DNA of 64,000 bases from Melieria omissa (taxonomy: Eukaryota > Arthropoda > Insecta > Diptera > Ulidiidae). The notes beneath the pieces were generated by a model. It saw only the letters and a program-made list of their open reading frames with translations, searched no databases and was not told the DNA's origin. Below, one piece after another: positions 11,301-22,050 of this stretch. The position numbers were made by a program, and so were the translations under genes. The stretch is taken from assembly GCA_963971225.1 (NCBI GenBank), contig OZ020269.1:81320450-81384449 (forward strand), in the 5' to 3' direction. Position 1 is the first letter of the stretch. The number at the start of each line of letters is the position of its first letter.

Positions 11301-14300
11301 CGTATTATCCCAGTAGTCGCGAAAGGGTTAAAAAAGTACGAAACATTCAGATGCTTTAAACTATGCGGACTGTTCGCATGGTCCGGGCTTTGGTATTCGG
11401 GCAGTTGGGGTTTTGAGACTCTTATAGGAATTAAAGAATAAAGAAGTTTTTTATTGCAAAATAGATAGAAACGACCCAAATTAATTAAGTTATGAAAACC
11501 ACTTAATAAGTAAGGGAGAGGGCTGGGTTGTGAACCAGGCTGGGGTGTGAACCATTGCCATTTTTTCTTTCCCTAATTGACATATCACCAATCTTTCAAC
11601 TGTCAATTTTGTCTTATGATATGACTCTGCTTTTGTGGTTACACCGAAGTACAAACATGTATTGCTTGTGGCAGCAATCGAGTTTGAAAGACATCGTGTT
11701 TGAAAATCGACTGCGAAAACTTCTTGGCTTTTTTTTAAAGTGCTATCTTAGTGACTGAGCTTATTGCAAAAAGGTTTGTGTAATACATGTTTATTTAGTG
11801 TTTTGATTCTATCTTACGATGCAATATTTGTTTATGTCGAATTATGATTGAAAGTGTCGTTTATTTTAAAGTTTCCAAAATGGCATCGTGGTTGGGCTGT
11901 GAACCACTGAAGTGGCTGTGTTATGAACCACCTGCTTTTCGTACTACATTTGTTCTAACACTGTCAAATATGGACGGATATATTAAAATAAAGTAATTTT
12001 ATGTAATTTCACCCGATTTTCTTGAGTTCACTTGAAGTGAGCCAATGCGAGAACGCATTCGTATTTCACAAGCAAACATTGCGACACCGATTAGGATGAA
12101 AATTCAAAAAATTGAGCACTTTCATTCATTGCGATTTTTTGGCCTAATTGGCGTCATTATAACTTTTTTTCACCTCTTGAGGCTTCCTGATTAAATAAAT
12201 TCTCAATGTACTTAAAAATTATGGGTGTTTTCTTCGTATTTTCCGACTTTAATAGGGATTTTCCAGATGGTTCACAACCCAGCCACTTTTTTGAAAAAGC
12301 GAAAAATCACGTTCTCAGAAAATTGGACGTAGAGAGTTAAGTTTCAATCAAAACGGTAATCTGTCTTCATAACAAAGTTGCGTTATATATTCACCTTTCC
12401 AACGGTATCTTCGATTTTTCGATATCTTTATTCTGTGAAAAGTTAGAGCCAAAAAACAAAACCCGGTTCACACCCCAGCCCTCTCCCTTATAAAATTTAT
12501 TTAGAATAGAAGCTTTTTAAGCTATGGAACTGAAATCATTCTGATATCAAATTTGCAAAAGCGCCACCAAGACTAGTCGGACATATAGACGTTATAGAGT
12601 ATATGTTCTAAAACGGTTTAGGCCGTTTTTCATTGTGTGTATGTGTATGTGTGTTATGCGAGTTTACAACTTTTGGGCTGACCTCTCGGTGTAGCTGCGC
12701 GTTTGATTGCGGCAAATCTCGGCGGCTGTCTTCTCCAGATAGTCCTGTATGTTGCGCAAATGGTTCAACGTCTGATTGACCTGCTTGGCCCAGGGGTCCC
12801 TTTGCAATTCCAGTGCTGTCAGATGATAAAGTATTTCGTTTTGTAGCTGCTCCAGCGGCTGCAGTATGGCGGCTTGCAGGCGTTTCGAGCGGCTGCCAAG
12901 TGTTGTCATGCGTGAAGACGTGGCCACGTCCTGTATCTGTGCGATGCGAATAAACACATACATGCATGTAAACGAATTTCAGTATATGCGGCTACGTTTA
13001 TACATATTGTCACGTAAGTTGTTAGTTGCTCTAATGGCCGTGAAGTTTATATGCACAGAGAGCAAAAGAACTTACGTGGCGATGCTTACAGGCATGAGAG
13101 GCATTAGGCATGGGTTAAGACTTCAATGCAAGTATTTGTTTTGCAATTGTTGCACAAATATTTCCAATTTTAAAGTTTTTAAGTGGGACACATTGTACGT
13201 TAGGCTTAAAGTTGCGATTACAAAATTTTTAATCAATAGAGTATCGGCACATTGGATTGTGTGCAATATTTTTATGCTGAGCTTGTTGCAGGCAGATTAT
13301 CCACATTCTGTCTTTAGAGTGTATGCGCCCAATTGTGCATATACCGGAAAGTCTTCAATAATATGAAAAGTCATACATTGGAATATTTGACATTATGCTT
13401 AAAATTGGCCACATTTTCCGTATCTTGTTTTCTTTTTCAATAAAATGATATAACAAATAAAAACATAACATTTATAAACAATTTTTTCTAAAATGATGTT
13501 ATGGCTTTTAGTCACTTTGCTAAAAATCGATTATATCTGTCGATAAGCTGAGACTCAGGTCTGAAAGGGTTATGTGTTGTTAAACCGATTCCGAACGGCA
13601 TAGTGGGAGCAGTTTTCATATAGTTACATTCAGTGCATTCCATTGTCTGCAAAGAGAGCAGCCGCTGAATGAATTGTTTCCATTACTTGGTGTTCGTTGA
13701 GTTGGAACTCTAACCCACAACTTGTGGTCCAACCTGCTACCCTCTGCGCCACGGTGACCGGCATAGACACATCAAAATATCCAGAAATATTCGAATTTAC
13801 TTAACAATGTATACTACATACCTACACCTACATAAATATCAAATGGCTCTCGACGTTTACATTTCCTTACAGCAAAATTTCAAAGTTTCGTGTTCGCGAA
13901 GCCCCGTGAAATTGCCTGATGCAACTCGGGGGTTCCGCGGCACACGGTGTCGCCTCTAACCGCGGATATTATTCTGTGTTTACTGTGCTTTAAAATAACG
14001 TACTTGCAATGCGACTCTTTGCATTTGATCAATAAACGTAGCCAAATCCTTCTCTGGCGTTGGGGCGCCAATACTCGCCCGATACGTGGTCAGATTGAAG
14101 GATGAGGTATGCAGCATATTGTCCAAAATATTTTGTACGGTCTGTGTCAGCGAGAGCAGCGTCCGCTCGGAAACGGCAATGGAATCGATGGCTGTGGTGA
14201 CTTTTGGGAATTGCTTCAAATCGGCGATTTGTGTGGTGTTAACGAATGCGTCCAGTTGAAAGACATTGTACGATGCTTGATTTTTTTCACAGCCCCTGCA

Positions 14301-17300
14301 CGCGAACGGCGATTATGAAATTGTCGATATGGACATAGTTGACGGCAGTGAAAAGAAATATGGGATTTCAAACAAATTCAAAATAATTTGTTGGAGGAAA
14401 ATATTTTTAAATATATTTGATTTCAGGGTTGGATTTTGGCTTATTTATGTAATAGCATTCTGAAGCCTTTAGGTTATTGAACTTGAGGGTGGGGTGTTGT
14501 TAAAGATCTTCAAATGTCTTGCAGGATTTCTTCAGATGTACTAAACAATTTTTTCAAACGGGGGATTTAAAAAAGTGGAGCGAGGTATGCGGCAGGGGTA
14601 CATAGTGTGTAGATCTACATTCATAATTAATTGGGAACTATGCTTTTAGTTTCTTCCAAGAAAATAATAGCTTGGCCGGATAAGGACATCTCACACTTTT
14701 TTCCACTCAGGAGAATAAAGGTTTATAGGGTTTGTTGCATTAAATTTTTAGTTTCTAAGCGTTCTAAACAATTATTAGCATTAACTATACAGGTTTACAA
14801 ATTTGAGTGAACTTTTGACCCGAGAAGACAAACACATTTTTGATTTTTCGATATTGTTTGCACTTGTTGCGATTCCGTATTCTTGCGAAATGGACTGTGG
14901 GCCATGGTTCCTGAAGCCTTTCAGTATTAAACTAAGCTCTTTCACAAGTTCAGTCGCTAAAAGAAGGTGATCTTGTCAGACCCGATATTAGAAAATTGAA
15001 AGATATAAAAAGACGGTGGAAAACAGTGAATTTTCAACGTGTTTGAAGGTCGGTAAACCATCAACCTGGGCGTCAAATAAAGATGTTCACAATCATTGTG
15101 ACCAACGAATATTTTCGAACCCAAAATGATGATTGAATGAATGTTTTTGATTACCCGATAATTACACGATTGCTGTATGAATGTTGCGAATATGCGAGAC
15201 CATTTCAATTTTTGACTTCAGACTGGTTTCAAATGTTTTTGAATAATTTATTTAGGGTTTGTAGATTTAAATATAATATTCTTAAAGGGGCTCTTAACTC
15301 TACAAGAAAGTTTCAGTTGCGAGGCTGGAAATGTCATAAAAATTAAGTCATTAAAGTTAAGTTAGGTTATAGTGGTTGCCAAATGTGACGTTACTGGGAG
15401 CCCAGGTTGAGTTCTATTTATATTAAACAAAAATTTGTGTGCATATGTAAACTACGTTGGTAATGGTGATTTTTGCTAAAACTAAAAGAACTAATCGGTT
15501 AAATCGAAATTTAGGACCATAGGAACAACTTTTAATTGCTGTGAGTGAACTTTTAACTCAACCGAATGGGTTTTGAAGGCGAAATGTCTAAATTGTTACA
15601 AGAACAATTAAAAAATATGGAGTGCTTAGTGAAGATATCATCTATTTTCGGCCGTTTCAGCTATGAAAAATCGGCAATTTATGTTCGAGACGGAACCTCG
15701 AAAGTTTTCTGCCTGGATTTATTGAAAAAGTTTTAAAGAATTTGGGTGTTTTTGTACCTATGTTAGGGTTTTACAATTAACTTACATGGACTACTTGTGT
15801 CGTACATGTAAGGCGGGCTGCCGGGGCTTATCAAGAGTCAACGAAGCTTGAGCGTGGATGGTGGGCCAGTGATTAAAAACGAAGCACGTGCAGTATCAAA
15901 CTAATTGGATTTACTGCACTCGCGCTGTTGTCGGGCACGGCACAAATACGCCAAATGCATACCAACTACTACAAAAGCTACCGGCGAGCGTGTACGCAAC
16001 GAGTGGGGTGTTGTCTCTTGAACCCTTCGGCGCTCTCGCGTGTTTATTGTACCAATCAAGCCATCTACAAATCCAGTCAAGGGCAAAAACAAAAATCAAC
16101 CATTACGGCTACGGCAGAAATTATGCGCAAAGTTGAGTTGGTGCCGATGTGCGTACCTGAGTGCCGTCGCCAGGCTGACATTCACGATGGAGCGATTCAC
16201 GCCGGCGGGCCGCAGCAGCTCCCCGATAATGCCCGACTGTGGCTCGCGTGCGTACACATAGCCCGGCTTGTCGAACAACTTACCCAGCAACTCGTATTCG
16301 ACGTCAGCGGCGATGTCACCGCCGTCGTACAGCGGGCGGCAGAGAAAGACTTCCGTGTTGCCGCCGACGGCCAGCGTCAGCACGCCGTACACCGTTATGC
16401 ACACGCTGCCCAGGCAGATGATGAGCACTGCCATGATGAGTATGACGCCAGCCTTCACATTGGACTCGCACAGGAAGCAGCAGTAGGCCATCATGCCGAA
16501 GAGTAGTACCCAGACGATGACCAGTGCCGCCACCCAGCCTGTGGTCCAGTACATGTTCGACCAATCCTGCAGCTCGTCGTAGGTGCTTTGCATGGACGGC
16601 CAGACGCGCTGCAGGCGCTCCAGCATGGCTGTTATGGTGGAGGTCAACATTTGCGCGTTCGCCTTGGTGCGGTGTCGTATGTTGTCCAACTGCTCGAGGG
16701 TATCTGCAAAATTGAGCGTAGTGTAAAAGTGCTGATTGAGTGTCTGTAACGCTGAGGGAAAGAGAGGGGGAATAGGTACCACAGGTGTTGTTGTTATGCC
16801 ATTTATCTATTGCCATGTATTTATCTATACATACTAGTGGCGCACACATGATTTAATTTTCAGCCCAATTAATTTTGAAACCTTGTCTTGCGCTAACGAT
16901 CTGTATTTGGAGAGGACGGGTTGAACTCCCCTGTGTGCGTCAATGGTCTATACCCACATTTTGATTCACAATGAAGAAGGATATACATGATTTAGGCTCG
17001 TTTTAGAACTTCTATAAGGACCCAATCTGCAGAGTGATCTCCTATTATTTGCACCCATATTGGTGTTAATATCTTAACTTTTGAATATTCATAACCGTTT
17101 GAATTAAAGAAGAAGCCAAAGACGTTCTTGTCGTTAGGGCCAAGACACAACACTAAATTCGGTTCGGAATTCGTTTGAAGGTTCAAGCATTCTATTGAGC
17201 ATTCCGCAGCATGGAACTACTAGTCAACATTTATTTTTTAGGGCGTTCGGAATTCCTGCTTTAAGTGCTCAATTTCACTTAATTTTGTTATGAATTCAAT

Positions 17301-20300
17301 ATGATTGTGAAATTTATTACAACGTTTTTGTTTACGTAAACAACTTTTCCATACAAATATTCATAAAATATCCTTGGCACATTTGTGGCCAGCTTTTTAA
17401 TGATACCAAATACACATTTGTATCGTGTTGTCGACAGTCCCCTATACTTTTTAAATTATTCACGATTAAATGATCTTCATTGTCATTGTCAAAATATTCT
17501 CTTGAATATGCACTTTAAAGCAGTTATCGTTTTTTAATTGTGGATTTAGATAGAATTTAACTCGGGCATGTGTGTGCAACAACAATACTCGAATTAAATT
17601 TTTGGTGAATAAAAAAGATGAAATCACTAGATTGGGCTTGGTTATTCGTTTATAGAAAATCGAATATCCTGCACAGTGATTCGTCGTAAAAGCAAAAACC
17701 AACAAATATTGTTGTCAGAAATTCTAGTGAAACTAAGAATGAAAAAATATTTATAAAGTGATTTTTTAGCTTTGAAAATATGTGAAGTGCTTAAGTGTTG
17801 CGGAATAAATTCAAAGAGGTAAATTCCTCTTTTCTACGGAAAATCGTTGAATTTGTTTACTGACACACACACAATTTATTTGTTCTATATGTTGCAAATA
17901 AACCTTGAAGATCGTAAAATATTTTAAATAAAAAGATGGCGACTTTTGTTGATCTATTTAAATATTTTCCATGTCGGGTTCGTTGTCGTTACTTTGAGAA
18001 AATATAAAAGAAGTGAAATAAGAAGTAGAAGGCGTATAAGTTCAACCAAATATTTTATATTATAACTTAAAAAACTCGTAAAGTGCAAACACTGAAAATA
18101 TGACAAATACCTATAAGCAATTAAGTTTTTGAGCCCCGCTTGTACTGAACTCTCTTTCTCTACTCTCAACGCAATCCGTACATAATCTGGTTTTGCATAT
18201 TCTTGTTAATTTAATGTCTTTCAATTGAGTTTCATAGTTTTAATATTTGCAATAAATAATTCCTTAAAACATGCGAAAAATTATTAAAATTTTATAACAT
18301 TAAAACGGGTTTAAATCCAAATGGTGTGACTCACAATTGCGTTCGTACGCCGTGTCATGTTTAACTTGTTGCGGGAAATTGCTAAAAATGGAACGTGACA
18401 CGCCAACTTCCGATGTCAAATTTTTGACAGTTGCACCGAATTCAATTTCGCCCAAGTAACGCATGCGAAAGATGGTCTGGTCCTCTTGCAGCTGGCGAAT
18501 TGAACAAAAAAGCATTCTTCAAACTGTTTTATAACTTTTTGTAACGCAGCAACTACAACTACAATAGAGCAACCACAGCAGCAAATCATACGTGCACAAG
18601 TGTGAGAAAGCAACAACGAAACGTAAGTAAATAAATCGAGAATGAAAACGAAAATTGCACTTGTCAAATACCAGCGGCCAGCGGCCAACCCAGCCAACAT
18701 TACCGTCTTCAGCGCATCAATAATGCCGTTCTCCTCGAAACTTCGTATCCGCAGCGTGTCGCACAGCGGCCGGTCGCGATATGTGCACTGCCGCTGCAGA
18801 ACGGACAGCTGTATCTGCAGCTCCTCCATGCGTGCGGCCGCCTCTTGGGAGATTTTTAGCGCGCGCCCGACTGTCTCCTGCAGCATCAGCACTCGGTATA
18901 TCAGCTCGGCATTAGCTGCAAATTTAACGCACAACTTTATATTACCTAAATACACGCGCGTTTACTTGTTGGCACCGAGTCCAAGTCGGGCCGGGCAGTA
19001 ACAGAGACTGTTGTGACATGTGCCACAAGAACGTAAGGCGAGCAGCGGGGCAGCTGCTGGCATTGTTTGGTCGTGACAACAGCCAAACTTCATCCATGAA
19101 TTTGTGAGTTATTGGATAAATCAATGCCGAACGCCGAATACTGGGTCAACTCAACTCACCTAAGCTGATGCCGCCTAACGAATCGTAGGCCAGTTCGATG
19201 CCGGTGTGTGCTGAAATTTCCGCTTGTATTGGCTCCCCGAGCAGAACGTCAACATCTACGCTTGTCGCCGGATCAAAGAAAAACGTTTAGTATGAAAAAT
19301 GTAAGACAAATGAGAAAACAATTTAATATATTTTTCAATATACAACGCCCGATACCGTTATAATAATATTTATGCGCGTAAGGGTGTTTGGAAAAAACAT
19401 CTGGGTGATTTTATTATACCAGGTTCGGACTGGGTTTGCAGAGCCTTAGGAAATATACTAAGATTCCTCTTGGATACTGGACTCACGGACGAACTGTGCA
19501 GTCCAAGAAGGTGGCACAATAGATCTTTTAGATCGCAGTGCACTTTCCCCCCAATAATAATAATCAGGGTGTTTGATGAACAGATGGTGACCGTAAAATA
19601 TATCAAGAGTGGGTTCTCTCGATTTTGTTGGCTATTTTAGTCATAAGATGTATCGTTGAACGGAACTATTTAAACTCGAAACTCTTTATTGTAACTAAAG
19701 AGCCAAGTGCCAAGAGATGGGTGGAGTTTAACAGTTATCAGAATGGAGGATAAAAGATCAATCGAAACCAGAACAAAATTACGTTCAAGGTGCTCAAAAG
19801 TCAAGTTGAAGCTTATTGTTTACTTAAATTTTCGTTAATCACGAGTCCATTCGAAAAGCACAAACGTTGAACGTGAAGATTACAATTTGTCCAGTTTTGT
19901 GTAAGAATATGAAAAGCGGTTTGAAGACAAAGGGGTGTTTTTGTGTTCATGCTTTTTAATTTAGTATAGAGACCAAAACGGCGGTCCATCTAAACGAATT
20001 GAAAAATAAAAGAGGGAATTCTTTAGAGTAGTGAGGTTAGGCTTGAACAAACCATACTAAGTTAGCAAGAACCTAGACCCTAAAAGTGGCAAGCGGCGTT
20101 CTTGCAGAGATGGGCAGTGGCGTATTAAGTATTCTGCCGTCCCTGTTTCCTCTGGCCTGTTTAAGGTGCGACTCAGCGATAACACATATCTAATTTTTCA
20201 TGGATAATCTGAGCCACATGATACCAGAAACGTACACACCAGCCGAAAATATTGCATGTTTCGTTCGTAAGAGGTTTTGAGCTTGTCGGAAATTGGAAAA

Positions 20301-21372
20301 TCAAATAGTCAATATTCAAAAAGCGATGTCAAAGTAATTCCAACACCCTGTATATGAATATTGCCATGTAACATTTGGCATTTGGACATAAAGCACCGAA
20401 TCTATAGCGTTCATATTTCGACCGCAATTGTACACACACACATAGGTACGCGCGTACAAATACCGCACTGACCTTCCAAATCTTTGACAACTTTCTCCAC
20501 CGAAACATGAAAGCCATTATCCAGTTTGTGTTTGATTTGCAAGTGCGTGTCCTTCAGAAAGACTTCCATGTCGTGCACTGTGGATTTGACCATTTCGGGC
20601 GTCATCTCAACGCTGGCCGCCAGACGACTGTTCGCATAAAATATGCAAGAATCGGTCAGGCTGAAAAACCCACAAACAAACTGTCACACATTTTCGTTCG
20701 AACTGCACCAACGATTGTACGTACGCCAAAAGTATGAAGGTGACCCAGAGCGTCACCACAGAGGCGCTTTTGCGGCAGTTGAGCGACTGCTTGAGCGTCT
20801 CGTCGAGGATGATGACGGGCGCATGGCGATGCGTCTCGTCAGCGTCGTCGGTCGCACGGCTTCCACAGCACCAAGCACAGGTGGCGATGAGCGGCACCAG
20901 AGCCAAAAGCGCGAACACGCTCATGAGGGCCACAAAGCCAGACTCGATTTTGATTGCCTGCGGTACGAATATGGTCGATGAAGCTGCTGACAACGAGAGA
21001 GGCCAGCGGCCCAGTACTTACGCTCTTCGCAAACTCGAGAAGTGTCAGGTTGGTGTGCAGGAATTCGCGCACCAAATCTGCAAAAAAGCAAAAATCAAGT
21101 GATTAGAAGGCAACGTGCCAAGGCCTATCCCGAGCTGTAGTCGTCCGGACCAGACGAAAACTGGGTGATTGAAACGCATTCTCACCAAACGGCAGTTCTG
21201 CTGGCGTAATGAGCGATAAAAATTCGCTGACATAGGTGAAGGCGATCGGCGCCGGCGTCAGATCCATGCCCGGTATGCTATATGTAAAGTATGTCGATGT
21301 TACTGGTGTTGTTGTCCCTATCGTGTCGGCTGTTGTTGGCAGTGTGATGTTGTTGCTTGGATAGTGCTGCAT
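5551..21372 (-). CDS. prominin-like: Prominin-like five-transmembrane glycoprotein, 17 joined exons
   Basis: Minus-strand exons: 21372-21186, 21077-21022, 20957-20725, 20660-20473, 19255-19160, 18915-18704, 18491-18335, 16751-16157, 14295-14004, 12936-12668, 8711-8382, 8326-8177, 7936-7796, 7597-7451, 7375-7181, 7014-6901, 5656-5551. Every junction has GT/AG and matching phase; total 3468 nt, 1155 residues plus stop. Spans lie at about residues 88-110, 148-170, 448-469, 475-504 and 797-822, the prominin topology with two large extracellular loops. Family cysteines are present: QRQCTYRDRPLC in loop 1; VFLCRPL, LRGCEKN and KCRPFFDIFD in loop 2; and LFLCRNIV at the last span. WTTGW and GKLF also fit. 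Prominins bind cholesterol and shape membrane protrusions. The cytoplasmic tail (about 330 residues) is very long for the family. The first ATG (21370-21372) is not followed by a signal peptide and an in-frame stop lies just upstream (a possible acceptor is at 21381), so a 5' exon is probably missing. Exon 12936 could instead begin at 12930. Confidence 0.88.
5975..6110. repeat. Dispersed repeat, copy 1 (ACTGATTTATCA...CGAGCCCAAA)
   Basis: Contains GACTGATTTATCACC and CGAGCCCAAACC, followed by a CTACA word and a stretch ending in TTCATAACTCAG-like sequence. The same order is found at about 22775-22910 on the same strand. It lies in the prominin intron between the last two coding exons (5657-6900). 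The rest of that intron shows nothing else recognisable. Element class unknown. Confidence 0.5.
8967..10263 (+). mobile_element. piggyBac transposon, internally deleted, TTAA-flanked
   Basis: Perfect TTAA duplications at 8963-8966 and 10264-10267 flank 13-bp terminal inverted repeats CACTAAACCTACC (8967-8979) and GGTAGGTTTAGTG (10251-10263). A subterminal motif GGGTCAAATGACCC lies 5 nt inside the left repeat (8985-8998), and its reverse lies 32 nt inside the right repeat (10205-10218). A third related copy is near 9103. This left/right asymmetry is the known piggyBac end architecture. The element is only 1297 bp against about 2.4 kb for a full copy; the right half of the transposase gene is gone. 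It sits in the prominin intron between exons 12668 and 8711. Confidence 0.9.
9342..10140 (+). pseudogene. Decayed piggyBac transposase, N-terminal two-thirds only
   Basis: Begins with an ATG and an acidic Ser/Glu-rich N-terminus as in piggyBac transposases. It has an in-frame TAA at about 9468, a frameshift near 9690 and another near 9788, then the stretch LTPAKINALIALRI. After more stops it ends with YKPGEHV and DEQLFPTKARC at about 10077-10135. DEQLFP is the region of the first catalytic Asp. The other two catalytic Asp residues and the C-terminal cysteine-rich domain are missing. It cannot be functional. Confidence 0.85.
10441..10934. mobile_element. piggyBac-type MITE, family A, copy 1
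   Basis: Right flank TTAA at 10935-10938; left flank mutated to TTAT at 10437-10440. Ends CCCTTCCGCTACAGG and GGCGAAAGGG, with palindrome-like GTTGCCGTATGGCAAC at about 10905-10920 just inside the right end. The interior matches the copy at 48541-49262 in the opposite orientation along most of its length (for example the words around CCACATCGTTGTGG and GGACCAACAAAAAATG). It carries no ORF. It sits 177 bp from the deleted piggyBac copy, in the same prominin intron. Confidence 0.8.
11285..11331. repeat. Solo terminus of another CCCTTT/TTAA (piggyBac-type) element
   Basis: Read outward to the right: an interrupted palindrome CTGGGACGTATTATCCCAG (11295-11313), then TAGTCGCGAAAGGG and TTAA at 11328-11331. 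The end, palindrome and TTAA order matches the complete MITEs in this window, but the opposite end was not found. Confidence 0.4.
11511..12490. mobile_element. Unclassified DNA transposon with GGCTGGG-TGTGAACC inverted repeats
   Basis: Inverted ends TAAGGGAGAGGGCTGGG (11511-) and CCCAGCCCTCTCCCTTA (-12490), each followed inward by TGTGAACC or its reverse. The core word GGCTGGG(T/G)TGTGAACC occurs twice in tandem at the left end (from 11521) and degenerate copies lie near 11893 and 11910. Inverted copies lie at about 12270 and at the right end. The TA at each outer edge could be the duplication (Tc1/mariner-like), but no transposase remains. Length 980 bp; it is the third element in the prominin intron 8712-12667. 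Confidence 0.7.
13600..13780 (-). repeat. tRNA-derived SINE, minus strand
   Basis: On the minus strand an A box TGGCGCAGAGGG (13751-13740) and a B box GGTTAGAGTTCC (13715-13704) are spaced as in a tRNA gene, inside about 60 nt of tRNA-like sequence (13760-13701). It cannot fold into a proper tRNA by eye, so a SINE head or tRNA relic is the better call. It lies in the prominin intron between exons 14004 and 12936. Limits are approximate. Confidence 0.5.
14296..16156. other. Prominin intron without recognised content
   Basis: 1861-bp intron between prominin exons 16751-16157 and 14295-14004. AT-rich, with no element ends or coding signal that I recognise. Long open frames on the plus strand around 15888-16506 are the antisense shadow of exon 16157-16751. 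Confidence 0.5.
16752..18334. other. Prominin intron without recognised content
   Basis: 1583-bp AT-rich intron between prominin exons 18491-18335 and 16751-16157. Nothing recognisable was found. The 1217-bp intron at 19256-20472 is similar; it contains two GGGTGTTTG words about 180 bp apart (19383 and 19566) but no defined element. Confidence 0.5.
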
Positions 21373-21863
21373 TTTGCTGGCTGATGCAATTCGTTAGCAG
21401 TGCTGGTCAGAGGCTCTCAGTCGATGTGTTCAAAGGGCGTCTGTGCGATGGCACGCGAACGGGTAAATTGCCGTTAGATACTTTATCAGTGATACTTTAT
21501 CACTATTCAATTTGTCATTTCGGCTGTTATGCTGTTGATGCATAGACATAGAATAAAATGTGTTCATTTGACTTCAAAAATATGTTTAATTGCGAGCTAA
21601 AAATTGTGGGTGTCCCAACGGAGGGGAGTTTTTGGTAGCTAAGGTTATTAATGATCATCAATTGTTTCATCATTTAGTAAATCCATAAGTTTATTTCCTA
21701 CATGTATGTTGTTTTATAAATTGTTGTTTTTACAATCAGTCATTTTCGAGTTGTGTTCAATCAATATTTACTGAGATGTAGAGAGATATACATACATATA
21801 GACTAATGATTGAATTTGTGTTTTTTTTTATAATGCACAGAAATTTTCTATAAATGAAAAATT

Positions 21864-22050
21864 AAAATTTTTTAGAAACAATATATAATTTGTGTAATTT
21901 AAAACTATACGTAATACATTTTTGTGTTTCGGCAAACCAATTAACAAGAAGAAATCAAAATGTTTTAGAAACAATATGTAATTTGTGTAATGTAAAACTA
22001 TACGTAATAAATTTTTTTGTTACGGTAAACCAGTTGATAAGTAACGATTA
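21864..22050. repeat. Tandem duplication, period about 93 bp, two units
   Basis: TTTAGAAACAATAT(A/G)TAA followed by TTGTGTAAT and AAAACTATACGTAATA occurs at about 21871 and again at about 21964, each unit ending in a GG(C/T)AAACCA block. A simple direct duplication in AT-rich sequence just upstream of the first identified prominin exon. Confidence 0.7.

Noticed and set aside
12866..13366. 166-codon plus-strand open frame
   Set aside because: Begins antisense to a prominin exon and continues into AT-rich intron; no domain or codon signature.
15888..16849. Long overlapping open frames on the plus strand (up to 192 codons)
   Set aside because: They are antisense shadows of prominin exon 16157-16751, which has clear family motifs and matching splice phases.
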